The notes: generated from the sequence alone by a model not told the origin. 64,000 nucleotides of DNA from Lachnospiraceae bacterium (GCA_017516285.1 JAFXDD010000041.1:1-64000); one strand, 5' to 3'. Numbered from the stretch's first letter, positions 15,644 through 24,360 are shown. Numbers and translations are program-made.

Positions 15644-16690
15644 ATGGGATTTGATGACTTTATAAAAGGTCAATTTATTGATCTTATTGAGTTTGTAGAT
15701 GAGAATGCCGATAAAGCGCTGGTTTACAAATACACCAGACGCAATGACGAAATAAAGCAGGGGGCAAAGCTGATTGTCAGAAACGGACAGGCAGCAGTAT
15801 TTGTATTCAGAGGTCTGATTGCGGATTGTTTTGGCCCCGGTAGTTACATATTGGCAACCGGTAATCTGCCGATTCTTTCCACTTTGGCGGCTTTTCCTAC
15901 CAAGTTTGAATCAGCGATTAAGTCAGACTTGTATTTTGTAAATACAACACAATACATAAATAATAAGTGGAAAACCAAAAATCCAATTATAATGCGTGAC
16001 ATGGAGTTGGGAATTGTCAGAATAACGTCTTATGGTTCCTATTCTTTCAGAGTTAAAAATCCGATTGTTTTTATGAATGAGGTTTTTGGGGCCAGAAGTC
16101 TGAACATGACAGATGAGATTGTTGAATACTTAACATCCTTTGTTGAGGAAGCAATTGCACATTGTCTGGGTACAAGTCAGCAGTCTATTTTGGACATGGC
16201 TGTATATTACAGGGAGCTTTCCAATATGCTTACGCCGTATGTAAATGAGAAAGCAGAGGAGCTGGGCATAGAAATCACGGAGACTACTGTTGAAAATATA
16301 GGACTCCCAAAAAAGGTAGAGCAATTGATTGATGAGCAATCCGGGATTGGGTTAGCTTCCCGCAATATGCCGTCTTTTGTGCAATATCAATCAGCGCGCG
16401 CCATTCGTGATGTAGCGAAGCAGGATGGAGGAGTAGCAGGCATTGGTGCCGGTTTGGCGGTAGGAAAGGTGATTGCTGAGAATATAAGCAATAGTCTCAA
16501 AGATACATCATCCTCTCCAAACGAAGATGTGGCAGAAGCTGAGCCGGAAAGTAAGAAGGAGTTTGACAGCGAAGAGGTAATAGAGCAGTTGTTGAAGTAT
16601 AAGAAATTATTGGATAAAGGCATCCTTACACAAGACGAATACGATGAACTGAAAGGCAGGCTGTTAAAGGAGGTTTTAGAGGATGAATGA
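15644..16690 (+). CDS. SPFH-domain protein (YdjI-like) with C-terminal SHOCT domain
   Basis: 348 residues, resembling the SPFH/band-7 'virion core protein-like' family that includes Bacillus YdjI, which helps recruit PspA-type proteins to stressed membranes. SPFH region about residues 20-245; an Ala/Gly-rich link (GGVAGIGAGLAVG) follows; residues 310-345 form a SHOCT short helical motif (LLKYKKLLDKGILTQDEYDEL). No signal peptide. In Bacillus, ydjI also neighbours a zinc-ribbon membrane gene (ydjG), so the combination is conserved. No PspA homologue is encoded here. Confidence 0.8.
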   Translation: MGFDDFIKGQFIDLIEFVDENADKALVYKYTRRNDEIKQGAKLIVRNGQAAVFVFRGLIADCFGPGSYILATGNLPILSTLAAFPTKFESAIKSDLYFVNTTQYINNKWKTKNPIIMRDMELGIVRITSYGSYSFRVKNPIVFMNEVFGARSLNMTDEIVEYLTSFVEEAIAHCLGTSQQSILDMAVYYRELSNMLTPYVNEKAEELGIEITETTVENIGLPKKVEQLIDEQSGIGLASRNMPSFVQYQSARAIRDVAKQDGGVAGIGAGLAVGKVIAENISNSLKDTSSSPNEDVAEAEPESKKEFDSEEVIEQLLKYKKLLDKGILTQDEYDELKGRLLKEVLEDE

Positions 16691-17375
16691 ATTTGAACAA
16701 CTCGAAAAATATAAAAGTCTGCTTGATGACGGCGTTATAACAGAAGCTGAATTTCAGAAAATCAAGCAGAAAATTCTGGGACTGAAAACAGATGAAGAAA
16801 TGGAGACTGAATTTCAGCAGGAAAAGGTGGAAGAGGTAGTGGAAAAAACGGAGTCTGGAGTTGCAGACGAAATTGAAAGCTTGCAGGAAACTCAATCAGA
16901 AGAAATCACTTGGACGGAGCCGGAGGCTCCAATCAATCAGCAGAGCGTTGAACCTGTATTAAATGTTAGTCCTATTGAAACACGCGAAGACTATCAAAAG
17001 GTTTATAGTACAGAAAAAGCAAAAGAGCGCGCAAGGCTTGAAGTTTTAGAAGAGTTTAGGCAAAAGGAAAGGCAGGAGCAACAGGAAAAAATTACGAAAG
17101 CGGCAAAGGCAACAACAAGTGTTGTCAAGAATGTAATACTTTGGGTGATTACATTATTCTGGTTGCTTACACTGTTAGGCTGTATTTTGGCATTCCCGAA
17201 CCCTTTGTATATTGTTGTTGGCATTATCAGTCTGTTGTTTGCTGCAATGGCATGTCCGGTGATAACTGAGAGGACGCGCAATATTGAGAAGCTGAGTACT
17301 TATTACACATACAAAAAGTTAATTGTTATAGCACTTGTGATTGTATTTGTGGTGATAGTTATGATTTTGGCCTGA
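16683..17375 (+). CDS. SHOCT-domain membrane protein
   Basis: 230 residues; the ATG overlaps the end of the SPFH gene by 8 bases and has a strong site (AAAGGAGG). The N-terminus repeats the SHOCT motif seen at the end of the SPFH protein (LEKYKSLLDDGVITEAEFQKI, residues 6-26). An acidic, Glu-rich coiled coil follows (about 35-145), then three hydrophobic segments (about 150-170, 175-195, 210-230). A SHOCT-SHOCT interaction with the upstream protein is a reasonable inference. This is the last gene of the cassette. Confidence 0.72.
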   Translation: MNEFEQLEKYKSLLDDGVITEAEFQKIKQKILGLKTDEEMETEFQQEKVEEVVEKTESGVADEIESLQETQSEEITWTEPEAPINQQSVEPVLNVSPIETREDYQKVYSTEKAKERARLEVLEEFRQKERQEQQEKITKAAKATTSVVKNVILWVITLFWLLTLLGCILAFPNPLYIVVGIISLLFAAMACPVITERTRNIEKLSTYYTYKKLIVIALVIVFVVIVMILA

Positions 17376-17421
17376 AAACGAATCGCATGATATAATAACA
17401 ACATAATAAACACATATTTTG

Positions 17422-17463
17422 CATCGGCAATAGTCTTCCTGGATTATTGTCGATGTATTTTTG
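17422..17463 (+). terminator. Terminator closing the SPFH/zinc-ribbon cassette
   Basis: CATCGGCAATA and TATTGTCGATG form an 11-bp stem with one G-U, followed by TATTTTTG. It would stop transcripts of the cassette before the next tail gene, or be read through by late transcription. Confidence 0.7.
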
Positions 17464-17482
17464 TATAAAAAAGGAGGTTTGT

Positions 17483-17863
17483 ATGAAAAATGCTACAGAT
17501 TTTTTGATTATTAATGGGGTAAGGTTCCCCTGTCCGGCCCCTGGCATGCAGATTGTGCATGCGCAGGTGGTAGATTCGGGCAGAAATGCCAACAACGCGG
17601 TGGTTGGCCAGAAGGTAGGCAGGAAGCTGTGGAAGATTAATAACCTGCAATGGAATGGGTTGGATGCCGAAACGTGGGCAGAGATGAAGGCAGCATTGGA
17701 GCCCTTTTATGTGCCTGTTACCTTTACAGGAGATGATAACGAGAGGCACACGGTTTTCATGTATCCGGGTGATACCACAGGGCAGCCATTATTTCTTGAC
17801 GGTATTTTTTACCGGAATTTTGAGACTTGTCAATTTAATTTGATAGATTGTGGGTGGGATTGA
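17483..17863 (+). CDS. Distal tail-type phage protein
   Basis: 126 residues from ATG 17483 (AAGGAGG 6 bases before); the frame's upstream extension lies in the terminator. The fold is not certain: mostly beta, with GRKLWKINNLQWNGLDAETW in the centre. Similar small proteins (I recall the DUF6711 name) lie between tape measure and hub genes in Firmicute siphophages, where the Dit (distal tail) protein belongs. Its TGA stop overlaps the ATG of the hub gene (TGATG). Role inferred from position. Confidence 0.6.
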   Translation: MKNATDFLIINGVRFPCPAPGMQIVHAQVVDSGRNANNAVVGQKVGRKLWKINNLQWNGLDAETWAEMKAALEPFYVPVTFTGDDNERHTVFMYPGDTTGQPLFLDGIFYRNFETCQFNLIDCGWD

Positions 17864-19893
17864 TGAAAAGTGTTTCAAAGGATTATAAAGAAATTATGGC
17901 CAGGCAGATTAGAAACCGGGCATATATTTCTGTAGGACTGGGTGTGGTAAATCAGGATGCCCAGAAGGATGCAGCAGTGGCTACGGAGTGTGTCAGCTGG
18001 TGCAACAGGAATGCTATTTTTGACAATACAGCGTTGCCTAAAATATATGCCACTATGGAGCAGAACTTCCTAAAAATGGATGGTTCCATGGTATTTATGC
18101 CGGAAACGTATTTGCAGGAACTGTCAGCTTGTGCCATTACACCGGAGCTGTTGGGCTCTCTTAGAATAACATTTGATAATGTATATGCTATTAAGGGGCT
18201 GACGTTGGATTTTGGTGACGCTTACCCTACGGAGCTTACCATAGAGACGGCAGAAAAATTATTGACTTACACCAATGATGTGCCTAAATTTGTGACCACG
18301 GATGTACTGGGGAATACCGATTATATCGTAATTACACCTCATGCAATGATTGGTGGTCAGCAGAGGCTTAGGATTTACAGCGTGATAATGGGTGTAGGGT
18401 TGACCTTTTCTAATGCAGATATACAGTCAGCTTCCATGAATGATGGGGTGTCTACTATCAGCGAGGAGCTGCCAAACGCCAAGCTGAGTCTAAGTATATT
18501 TGATAAGGAAAATAAATTTCATGTAGATGATGACAATTCTTTTATTCAGTTTTTAGAAGTTATGCAAAAGGTTACCTTGTCCTTTGGTCTGGAACTGGAT
18601 AATGGTAAAGTGGAGTGGCTGAAATATGCGACTCTTTTTTTGTCGGATTGGGACAGTGAAAAGGGGATGCTTACAGTAAATGCAGTGGACCGTATTTCTC
18701 AGATGGAGGATGAGTATTCCTTGGGGAATAAAATATATGAGCGTACCGCCTATGAGGAAGCGGTTAGCATTATGGAGGATGCAGGACTGGAGCCGGAGGA
18801 GTATGTACTGGATACGTGTCTGAGGGATGTTGTTTTGAATAACCCCATGCCTGTTGCAACTCATAAGGAGTGTTTGCAGCTGTTGGCAAATGCCGGCAGG
18901 TGTATTTTGTTGCAGGATCCGGAAGGCAGAATAGTGGTAAAGGCAAATTTTGCCAATGTAATAGGGCCAGACGATATGGTAGTGGGCTATAATGACATAG
19001 CACCGTGGAGCCATCCGGAAAATATTTTGTATGGTACGGAGTATGTTTATGTCGACATGACGAAACGTTTCTTCCAAACGGATGGTAGTATGTATTTTCT
19101 GCCGGAAAATGAAAGCTTTCTGGCGACTGCATATGTTAGTAAGGAGATTTCCGATGAAAATGGTTTGTTTGCCGAAAATCCGTGGATTTCTATAAGCCTG
19201 CCGGCTGCTTATATGTATTACGGAGTTATTATTAAATTTGATGGTAACCAGCCAAGGGAGGTTATTGTACATACCTATGCCAATGGAGTGCCGGTGCAAG
19301 AAGTTGCATTTACGGACTTAATGCAGGAGTCCACCTTGTATCATGAGTTTGCAGCCTTTGACAAAATGGTCTTTGAATTCAGCAAGGCAGAGCCACACAA
19401 TCGTATTTTGGTGAACGAAATCGAATTTGGAGATTTTTCGGATTATGTATTGACAAAGGACATGATGCTGGAACATCCTCACGGGTATTCTGAAGGCAAG
19501 GTAAAGAGCGTCAGTGTGAAGGTATTTACTTACGAGAATAACGAAGACGGGGAGCCGGAAGAGATAAAGGACGAAGTATACGTGAAAAAGGAGCTGATGA
19601 TTCCGGGCAGAAATTACAATGCCGGTAAGAACAAGATTTGCCAAAACCCTCTGGTTTCCACAAGGGAGCATGCAGAGCTTTTGGCAGAGTGGCTGGGAAA
19701 TTTCTATGCAAACAGCATTTCTTATGACGTGAATTATCGCGGAGAACCAAGGCTGTCAGTGGGGGATATTATAAGAATGGATAGTGATATGCTTGACAAT
19801 CTGCAGGTAGAAATTGTCTCACAGGCACTGAAGTTTGACGGAACCTTCAGCGGTTCGTTGGAGCTTAGAAAAGCATTAAGGATGGTAAAATAA
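17863..19893 (+). CDS. Tail-associated hub / baseplate protein
   Basis: 676 residues from ATG 17863, coupled to the previous gene by TGATG; the in-frame TTG at 17848 is inside that gene and less likely. Long, beta-rich, no signal peptide. Two copies of a DGSM.F(M/L)PE motif are seen (about residues 65 and 410), and the C-terminal part (about 580-670) has a GDII.MDS pattern resembling phage hub carboxy domains. It occupies the place of the Tal/gp44-type tail tip protein. No peptidase motif is evident. Confidence 0.65.
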   Translation: MKSVSKDYKEIMARQIRNRAYISVGLGVVNQDAQKDAAVATECVSWCNRNAIFDNTALPKIYATMEQNFLKMDGSMVFMPETYLQELSACAITPELLGSLRITFDNVYAIKGLTLDFGDAYPTELTIETAEKLLTYTNDVPKFVTTDVLGNTDYIVITPHAMIGGQQRLRIYSVIMGVGLTFSNADIQSASMNDGVSTISEELPNAKLSLSIFDKENKFHVDDDNSFIQFLEVMQKVTLSFGLELDNGKVEWLKYATLFLSDWDSEKGMLTVNAVDRISQMEDEYSLGNKIYERTAYEEAVSIMEDAGLEPEEYVLDTCLRDVVLNNPMPVATHKECLQLLANAGRCILLQDPEGRIVVKANFANVIGPDDMVVGYNDIAPWSHPENILYGTEYVYVDMTKRFFQTDGSMYFLPENESFLATAYVSKEISDENGLFAENPWISISLPAAYMYYGVIIKFDGNQPREVIVHTYANGVPVQEVAFTDLMQESTLYHEFAAFDKMVFEFSKAEPHNRILVNEIEFGDFSDYVLTKDMMLEHPHGYSEGKVKSVSVKVFTYENNEDGEPEEIKDEVYVKKELMIPGRNYNAGKNKICQNPLVSTREHAELLAEWLGNFYANSISYDVNYRGEPRLSVGDIIRMDSDMLDNLQVEIVSQALKFDGTFSGSLELRKALRMVK

Positions 19894-19929
19894 GCATGAA
19901 AAAAATTAGGATTTACAGGAGGGGTGAAT

Positions 19930-20337
19930 ATGAGCTTTATAGAGCCCAGAATTAACTGGACAGAGTCAGATTATTTCAATGCAGAGGATTACAACCGGAT
20001 TATAGGAAATTTGGCATTTTTAAAGACATTTGCAGAAGGCCTGTTTGAGACCTTTGATTTGCAGGATATGGGTGAAGAGAAAACCTATGCCAGTCTGATT
20101 TATGCAAGGGAAATCAATATCATTGAAAGCAATCTGGAAACAATAAATCTGAATACTTACGGCTTTAACCTTGGAGAAAAGACAATCTACAAGGACAATG
20201 GCAATACACCGTTATTTTCAGAAATAAATCGCATAGAAGGTGCGATACTTAGGCTATATACAACATTGCAGGCACACAGGGAGGGCTTACCAAGACTGGC
20301 CTTTACATTTGGTGGGCAGAAAGGAATTAGGTTATAA
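19930..20337 (+). CDS. Small phage baseplate-associated protein
   Basis: 135 residues from ATG 19930 (AGGAGGGG 5-6 bases before). Recognisable features are an N-terminal WTESDYFNAEDYNRI segment typical of short baseplate or fibre-attachment proteins in Clostridial prophages, and a helical middle. The exact function is unknown. Its stop is followed directly by the ATG of the next gene. Confidence 0.6.
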   Translation: MSFIEPRINWTESDYFNAEDYNRIIGNLAFLKTFAEGLFETFDLQDMGEEKTYASLIYAREINIIESNLETINLNTYGFNLGEKTIYKDNGNTPLFSEINRIEGAILRLYTTLQAHREGLPRLAFTFGGQKGIRL

Positions 20338-20628
20338 ATGATGGCAATTTTAAAAACAAATTATAAGGATGATGTTCTTGATACACAGGTGAACACAAAG
20401 CGCAGATACAATCTGATTGAGAATGAAGACGGAACGGTGTCTCTGGAGGAGACCACAGCATATTCTCAGGTAGGAGACTCTTTTGGTGCAATGGATATTA
20501 ACAGCACAAATGAGGCGGTTAATCAGGTAACAGGTGCTCTGGGCGGCTTAAGTCTGGTGACCATGACGCAGGCAGAGTATGAAGCATTAGCCACAAAGGA
20601 TGCCAATACTATTTATTTTACTACATAG
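20338..20628 (+). CDS. Small phage tail protein with YEAL-type C-terminus
   Basis: 96 residues; starts at ATG 20338 or the next codon, ATG 20341. The C-terminal segment (TQAEYEALATKDANTIYF) is a very common short module in tail fibre and upper-baseplate proteins, where it precedes or attaches to fibre domains. Located between the small baseplate gene and the receptor-binding gene. Probably an adaptor; no enzyme motif. Confidence 0.6.
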   Translation: MMAILKTNYKDDVLDTQVNTKRRYNLIENEDGTVSLEETTAYSQVGDSFGAMDINSTNEAVNQVTGALGGLSLVTMTQAEYEALATKDANTIYFTT

Positions 20629-20637
20629 GAGGCTGCT

Positions 20638-22647
20638 ATGGGAGCTTTTAAAGGAAATAATAAGTTGAAAATTTTTGGTGGCAGTACGAAGGTCAAGAAA
20701 GCCTATCTGGGGGACACCAAGATTTACTCCTCCGGTAATATTGTCACTTACTATGTGGACAACTCCACGTATTATCAGGAAGAGGTGGATAGTGATGCTT
20801 CTTGCTTAAATCCTGTCACATTTACACCAAGTAAGAGTGGCTGGGAATTTGTGGGCTGGAGAGAGGATACTACAGCAAGTAGCTCTGTACTAAGCGGTAA
20901 GATAATGGGGGATGAGCCTGTAACGCTGTACGCGGTATTTAAGCAGGCAGTAACCTTATATTACTACAATGGCAGCGCTACCAAGCAAAACAAAAGTGAT
21001 TACAGATATTACAACAATGGTAATATTGTAAATCCAAGCTTTGTTATGTCACAGACTACTGCATCCGGCTGGACAGCACGTGGCTGGGCTACTGGTACGG
21101 CAGGCAATGCGAGTGTAGCATACTCTAATGGTGCTACAATCACTATTTCAGCCGACACTACCATTTACGGCTTGTATCAGCAGACCATTACACTGACCTA
21201 TTATAATAATTCAACTACCAAGGCAACTACCATAGGCACTCGCTACTGGAACAGTGGTTCAAATGCATATGTAAATCCTACTTTCACCTTATCTCAGGCA
21301 AGTAAGAGTGGCTGGACAGCACGTGGCTGGGCTACCGGCACAGCAGGCAATGCAAGCGTGGCTTATAGCAGTATTAGTAACACGGCATTTAATGCGAATA
21401 CCACTATTTACGGTTTGTATTATAAGACATGTACCTTGACTGCTAAATCTTACAACAGTACACAGACTGCAATCGGTACAGCATATTACAATAGTGCCGG
21501 GATTACAATCAATGCAACCTGCACTGTGCCGAGTGGTTCAACATACAGCGGCTGGTCATGGCGTGGCTGGGGAACTTCAACAGGAGCAAGTGCAAGTGTA
21601 TCCTATGCTAACGGTGCGACATATGCACTGGGGACTGGGGATGCTACTATTTATGGTTTGTATTCCCAAACTATTTATCTATATTACAACGGCAACTCCG
21701 CAACAAGTGGTTCTGTGTCAACCCAGAGTGGAACAAGGTACTGGAATGCATACGGTAATTATAGTAATCCAACATTTACGCTTGCTTCAAACGGATTTAG
21801 TAGAACGTACTATACCTTTACTGGCTGGGATTTGGGGGCAGTAGGTGCTACAGTTACGTTGTCCGTTAGTACGACGGCTTGTGCGCAGTGGGTACAGAGT
21901 GTTAGTAACTTTGGTTACACTGGCGGTGTACAATCTTTTACTGCACCTGTGACTGGCACATACCAATTGGAAGTTTGGGGTGCTCAAGGTGGTAATGCTG
22001 GATTTTATGAGTATGCAAATGGTGGTTTAGGTGGATACTCTAAAGGTAATGTGTCTTTATCAGCAGGACAGACTATATATGTTGTTGTTGGAGGACAGGG
22101 CGGTTTAGCCCAAATGGATACATCAATTGGTAATGAATACCATACTGTATTCGGTGGATATAACGGTGGTGCTACTGGTGTTAATTCATGGCAAGGACAA
22201 GCTACGTGGAGCATAGGTGCTGGTGGCGGTGGTGCAACACATATCGGTACGTTCAATAATACTCTATCTGGTCACGGTTCTACATCAGGACTATATATTG
22301 TTGCCGGCGGCGGTGGCGGAGCGTCTTTGCGCTATGGATGGGAAGACGATGGTACAGGAGTAGAAGAATTTCATGCTGGTGGTACTGGTGGCGGTACTAA
22401 TGGCGGAGTAAATAGTGATAATCACATTGGTGGCACACAGTCATCAGCTGCTGAGGGCGGTGGTTTTGGTTATGGCGGTAAAACTGGTGCCTCTGGTGGA
22501 GGCGGTGGTCTCTATGGAGGTGGCGGCACATCGTGGGCTGGCTGTTCTGGTTCCGGTGGTTCAGGCTACATTGGAGGCGTATCCTCTGGCTATACCACAA
22601 ATGGACAGCGTTCCGGCAATGGTTATGCAACGATAACATTGTTGTAG
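20638..22647 (+). CDS. Receptor-binding protein: InlB-type repeats plus glycine-rich domain
   Basis: 669 residues, ribosome site AGGAGG. Residues about 35-430 are InlB B-repeat-like (Listeria-Bacteroides) units, each with a GW.(A/W)RGW core and a terminal TIYGLY strand; two share about 50 nearly identical bases 243 bp apart (81 codons). Residues about 435-669 form a Gly-rich adhesin-like domain (SFTAPVTGTYQLEVWGAQGG start, then GGGGGA runs), as in glycine-rich receptor-like proteins. No signal peptide, so it is not an ordinary surface protein. Gene order marks it as the fibre or receptor-binding part that selects target cells. Confidence 0.72.
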   Translation: MGAFKGNNKLKIFGGSTKVKKAYLGDTKIYSSGNIVTYYVDNSTYYQEEVDSDASCLNPVTFTPSKSGWEFVGWREDTTASSSVLSGKIMGDEPVTLYAVFKQAVTLYYYNGSATKQNKSDYRYYNNGNIVNPSFVMSQTTASGWTARGWATGTAGNASVAYSNGATITISADTTIYGLYQQTITLTYYNNSTTKATTIGTRYWNSGSNAYVNPTFTLSQASKSGWTARGWATGTAGNASVAYSSISNTAFNANTTIYGLYYKTCTLTAKSYNSTQTAIGTAYYNSAGITINATCTVPSGSTYSGWSWRGWGTSTGASASVSYANGATYALGTGDATIYGLYSQTIYLYYNGNSATSGSVSTQSGTRYWNAYGNYSNPTFTLASNGFSRTYYTFTGWDLGAVGATVTLSVSTTACAQWVQSVSNFGYTGGVQSFTAPVTGTYQLEVWGAQGGNAGFYEYANGGLGGYSKGNVSLSAGQTIYVVVGGQGGLAQMDTSIGNEYHTVFGGYNGGATGVNSWQGQATWSIGAGGGGATHIGTFNNTLSGHGSTSGLYIVAGGGGGASLRYGWEDDGTGVEEFHAGGTGGGTNGGVNSDNHIGGTQSSAAEGGGFGYGGKTGASGGGGGLYGGGGTSWAGCSGSGGSGYIGGVSSGYTTNGQRSGNGYATITLL

Positions 22648-22670
22648 AAGCATACCTTGGGAGGTGTGAA

Positions 22671-23000
22671 ATGGACAACTACATAACACGTCAGGAACAC
22701 GCTGAATACGCCAGGCGCATGGAGGATGAGCACCGTCGGCAGAACTATCGTATTGGGGAGTTGGAAAAAGCCACAGAGCAGAACCACAAGCTTCTCATAT
22801 CGGTGGAGAAGCTGGCGGTAAATATGGAGACCATGCAGAAGGAGCAGCAAAAGCAGGGGGAACGTTTAGAAGCTCAAGGCGAGGAAATTGAGGAGCTGAA
22901 GGGCAGAGACGGAGAACTGTGGCGTAAGGCAGCAGGTTATATTATTACTACTTTTATAGGCTGTGTAGTAGGTTTTATGTTTAAGCAATTAGGAATGTAG
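22671..23000 (+). CDS. XhlA-like membrane protein (lysis accessory)
   Basis: 109 residues from ATG 22671 (GGGAGG 6 bases upstream); the longer frame runs back into the previous gene. Residues about 5-85 are a charged coiled coil; residues 88-105 are a single membrane span (YIITTFIGCVVGFMF). This is the layout of XhlA/haemolysin-like proteins encoded just before holin and lysin in Firmicute prophages and PBSX-type elements. Confidence 0.78.
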   Translation: MDNYITRQEHAEYARRMEDEHRRQNYRIGELEKATEQNHKLLISVEKLAVNMETMQKEQQKQGERLEAQGEEIEELKGRDGELWRKAAGYIITTFIGCVVGFMFKQLGM

Positions 23001-23010
23001 GGGAGCGTAT

Positions 23011-23253
23011 ATGTTTAAAAATTGTGTGTTTAAGATGTCTGTAAATACACGGGAATGGTTTAAGGCAGCAGCAGTACGTGCAGTGAAAACAATGGCGCAG
23101 ACTGCGGCTGCCAGCCTTACAACGGCAGCCACCATAGGTGAGGTGGATTGGTGGCTGTTGGCTTCTACGGCAGTATTGGCAGGCATTATTTCATTATTAA
23201 TGAGTATTGCGGGAATTCCCGAGGTAAGAGAGGATGAGGAAAATGGAGACTAA
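23011..23253 (+). CDS. Holin, r1t/phage_holin type
   Basis: 80 residues with an N-terminal FKMSVNTREWFKAAAVRAVKTMAQT segment, a first weakly hydrophobic helix (about 25-42) and a second membrane span (about 47-66; WLLASTAVLAGIISLL), then an acidic tail. This matches r1t-like holins. It would form the pores that release the amidase and the finished tails. Its last 20 bases overlap the start of the amidase gene. Confidence 0.8.
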   Translation: MFKNCVFKMSVNTREWFKAAAVRAVKTMAQTAAASLTTAATIGEVDWWLLASTAVLAGIISLLMSIAGIPEVREDEENGD

Positions 23254-24043
23254 GGTTATTGCTTTATCGGCAGGGCATGGATATTATACTGCCGGTAAAC
23301 GTTGTATGAAGGCGCTGGATGCAAATCAGACCAGAGAGTGGTTTTTAAATGACCGCATTATGGACTTGGTGGAAGAACAATTGAAAAAATATAAATGTAA
23401 AGTACTTAGAGTGGACGACACTACCGGTGCTAAGGATATTAAAAGAAGTTTGCGAGTAAAAAGCGCCAATAGTGCAAATGCGGATATTTACCTGTCTATG
23501 CATCATAATGCAGGTATTCATGGTGGAGTAGGCGGTGGCACAGTAGTATTTTATTATCCGGCAGATGATTGTCAGGCTGTAGCAACCAAGCTGTATCAGT
23601 CAATTGTAATGCAAACAGGGTTAAGGGGCAATCGTGCCACTCCAATAGCTAACGGAAAGCACCTGGAGGTGATTAATTCCACTAAAATGCCGGCATTTCT
23701 GGTGGAGAACGGTTTTATGGACAGTCAGGCGGATGTGCCCATTATATTGTCCATGGAGCATGCCGGAAAAACAGCAGAGGGTGTTGTAAATTTCCTGATT
23801 GAGCATTTAGGACTGGAAGCATGCGAAGCAGCAGAAAAAGAGGTGTCTGTCGTATATTATCCGGCATGCAATAAAAAATATGTAAGCATTGTAGTGGCAC
23901 TGAATTCCATTGGAGTGGATGGCAGTTTTTCGCATCGTGCACAAATTGCCAAGGCTAATCATATTGCCGGATATCTGGGCACCGCTGCACAGAACATTCA
24001 GATGCTTAATCTGTTGAAGGCGGGCTTGTTGAAAATGGCGTAA
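23234..24043 (+). CDS. N-acetylmuramoyl-L-alanine amidase (endolysin)
   Basis: 269 residues from ATG 23234 (a second in-frame ATG at 23243 is also possible). Amidase_3 domain about residues 5-185: Zn ligands His in SAGHG and SMHHN, catalytic Glu in FLVENGF. Residues about 200-266 are a wall-binding repeat of the type found in Clostridial lysins (LNSIGVDGSFSHRAQIAKANHI ... AAQN.QMLNLLKAG). No signal peptide, as expected for holin-dependent release. Last gene of the tail locus, followed by a terminator. Confidence 0.9.
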   Translation: MRKMETKVIALSAGHGYYTAGKRCMKALDANQTREWFLNDRIMDLVEEQLKKYKCKVLRVDDTTGAKDIKRSLRVKSANSANADIYLSMHHNAGIHGGVGGGTVVFYYPADDCQAVATKLYQSIVMQTGLRGNRATPIANGKHLEVINSTKMPAFLVENGFMDSQADVPIILSMEHAGKTAEGVVNFLIEHLGLEACEAAEKEVSVVYYPACNKKYVSIVVALNSIGVDGSFSHRAQIAKANHIAGYLGTAAQNIQMLNLLKAGLLKMA

Positions 24044-24076
24044 AAATACAACATGATATGCAACACAAAATAAAAA

Positions 24077-24100
24077 GGTCCCTTAAAAAGGGACCTTTTC
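24077..24100. terminator. Bidirectional terminator between tail locus and tRNA-Leu
   Basis: GGTCCCTT / AAGGGACC, three-base loop, flanked by A and T runs, so it can serve both the amidase gene (+) and the tRNA (-). Confidence 0.85.
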
Positions 24101-24102
24101 TA

Positions 24103-24186
24103 TGCAGGAAAAGAGACTTGAACTCTCATGATATTGCTATCACACGGACCTGAACCGTGCGCGTCTGCCAATTCCGCCATTCCTGC
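24103..24186 (-). tRNA. tRNA-Leu (anticodon CAG)
   Basis: 84 bases on the minus strand. Acceptor arms GCAGGAA and TTCCTGC pair fully, discriminator A. The anticodon stem CACGG/CCGTG encloses TTCAGGT, giving anticodon CAG. A long variable arm (class II) and TTCAAGTCT T-loop region confirm tRNA-Leu. CCA is not encoded. It flanks the tail locus, a usual phage target, but no integrase or duplicate att is seen. Confidence 0.93.
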
Positions 24187-24304
24187 AGATGTCATCTCTA
24201 ACAACTTCTATACTTTATCACATTATCCGATTCTTTGCAAGCAGTTTTTAAAAATTTTTCTATATTTTTTATAATAATTTTTTAGATATTTATGCAGAAT
24301 TAGC

Positions 24305-24360
24305 TTGACAAGCGGTTCTACTGGTAGTAGAATGAATTTACAAGGTCTACTTACAGTAGA
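24305..24360 (+). promoter_or_regulatory. Promoter with two BlaI-type operators
   Basis: TTGACA (24305-24310), 17 bases, TAGAAT (24328-24333). Operator 1 TTCTACT-GGT-AGTAGAA (24316-24332) fills the spacer; operator 2 TCTACT-TAC-AGTAGA (24346-24360) lies downstream at the start of transcription. Both are perfect palindromes with the same arms, as expected for a BlaI/MecI-type dimer. Confidence 0.85.

Noticed and set aside
8565..24043. Complete prophage
   Set aside because: No integrase, replication, terminase, portal or capsid gene could be found.
8565..24043. Contractile (R-type, diffocin-like) tailocin
   Set aside because: No tail sheath or baseplate-wedge proteins; one tube gene with gpG/gpGT chaperones fits a flexible tail.
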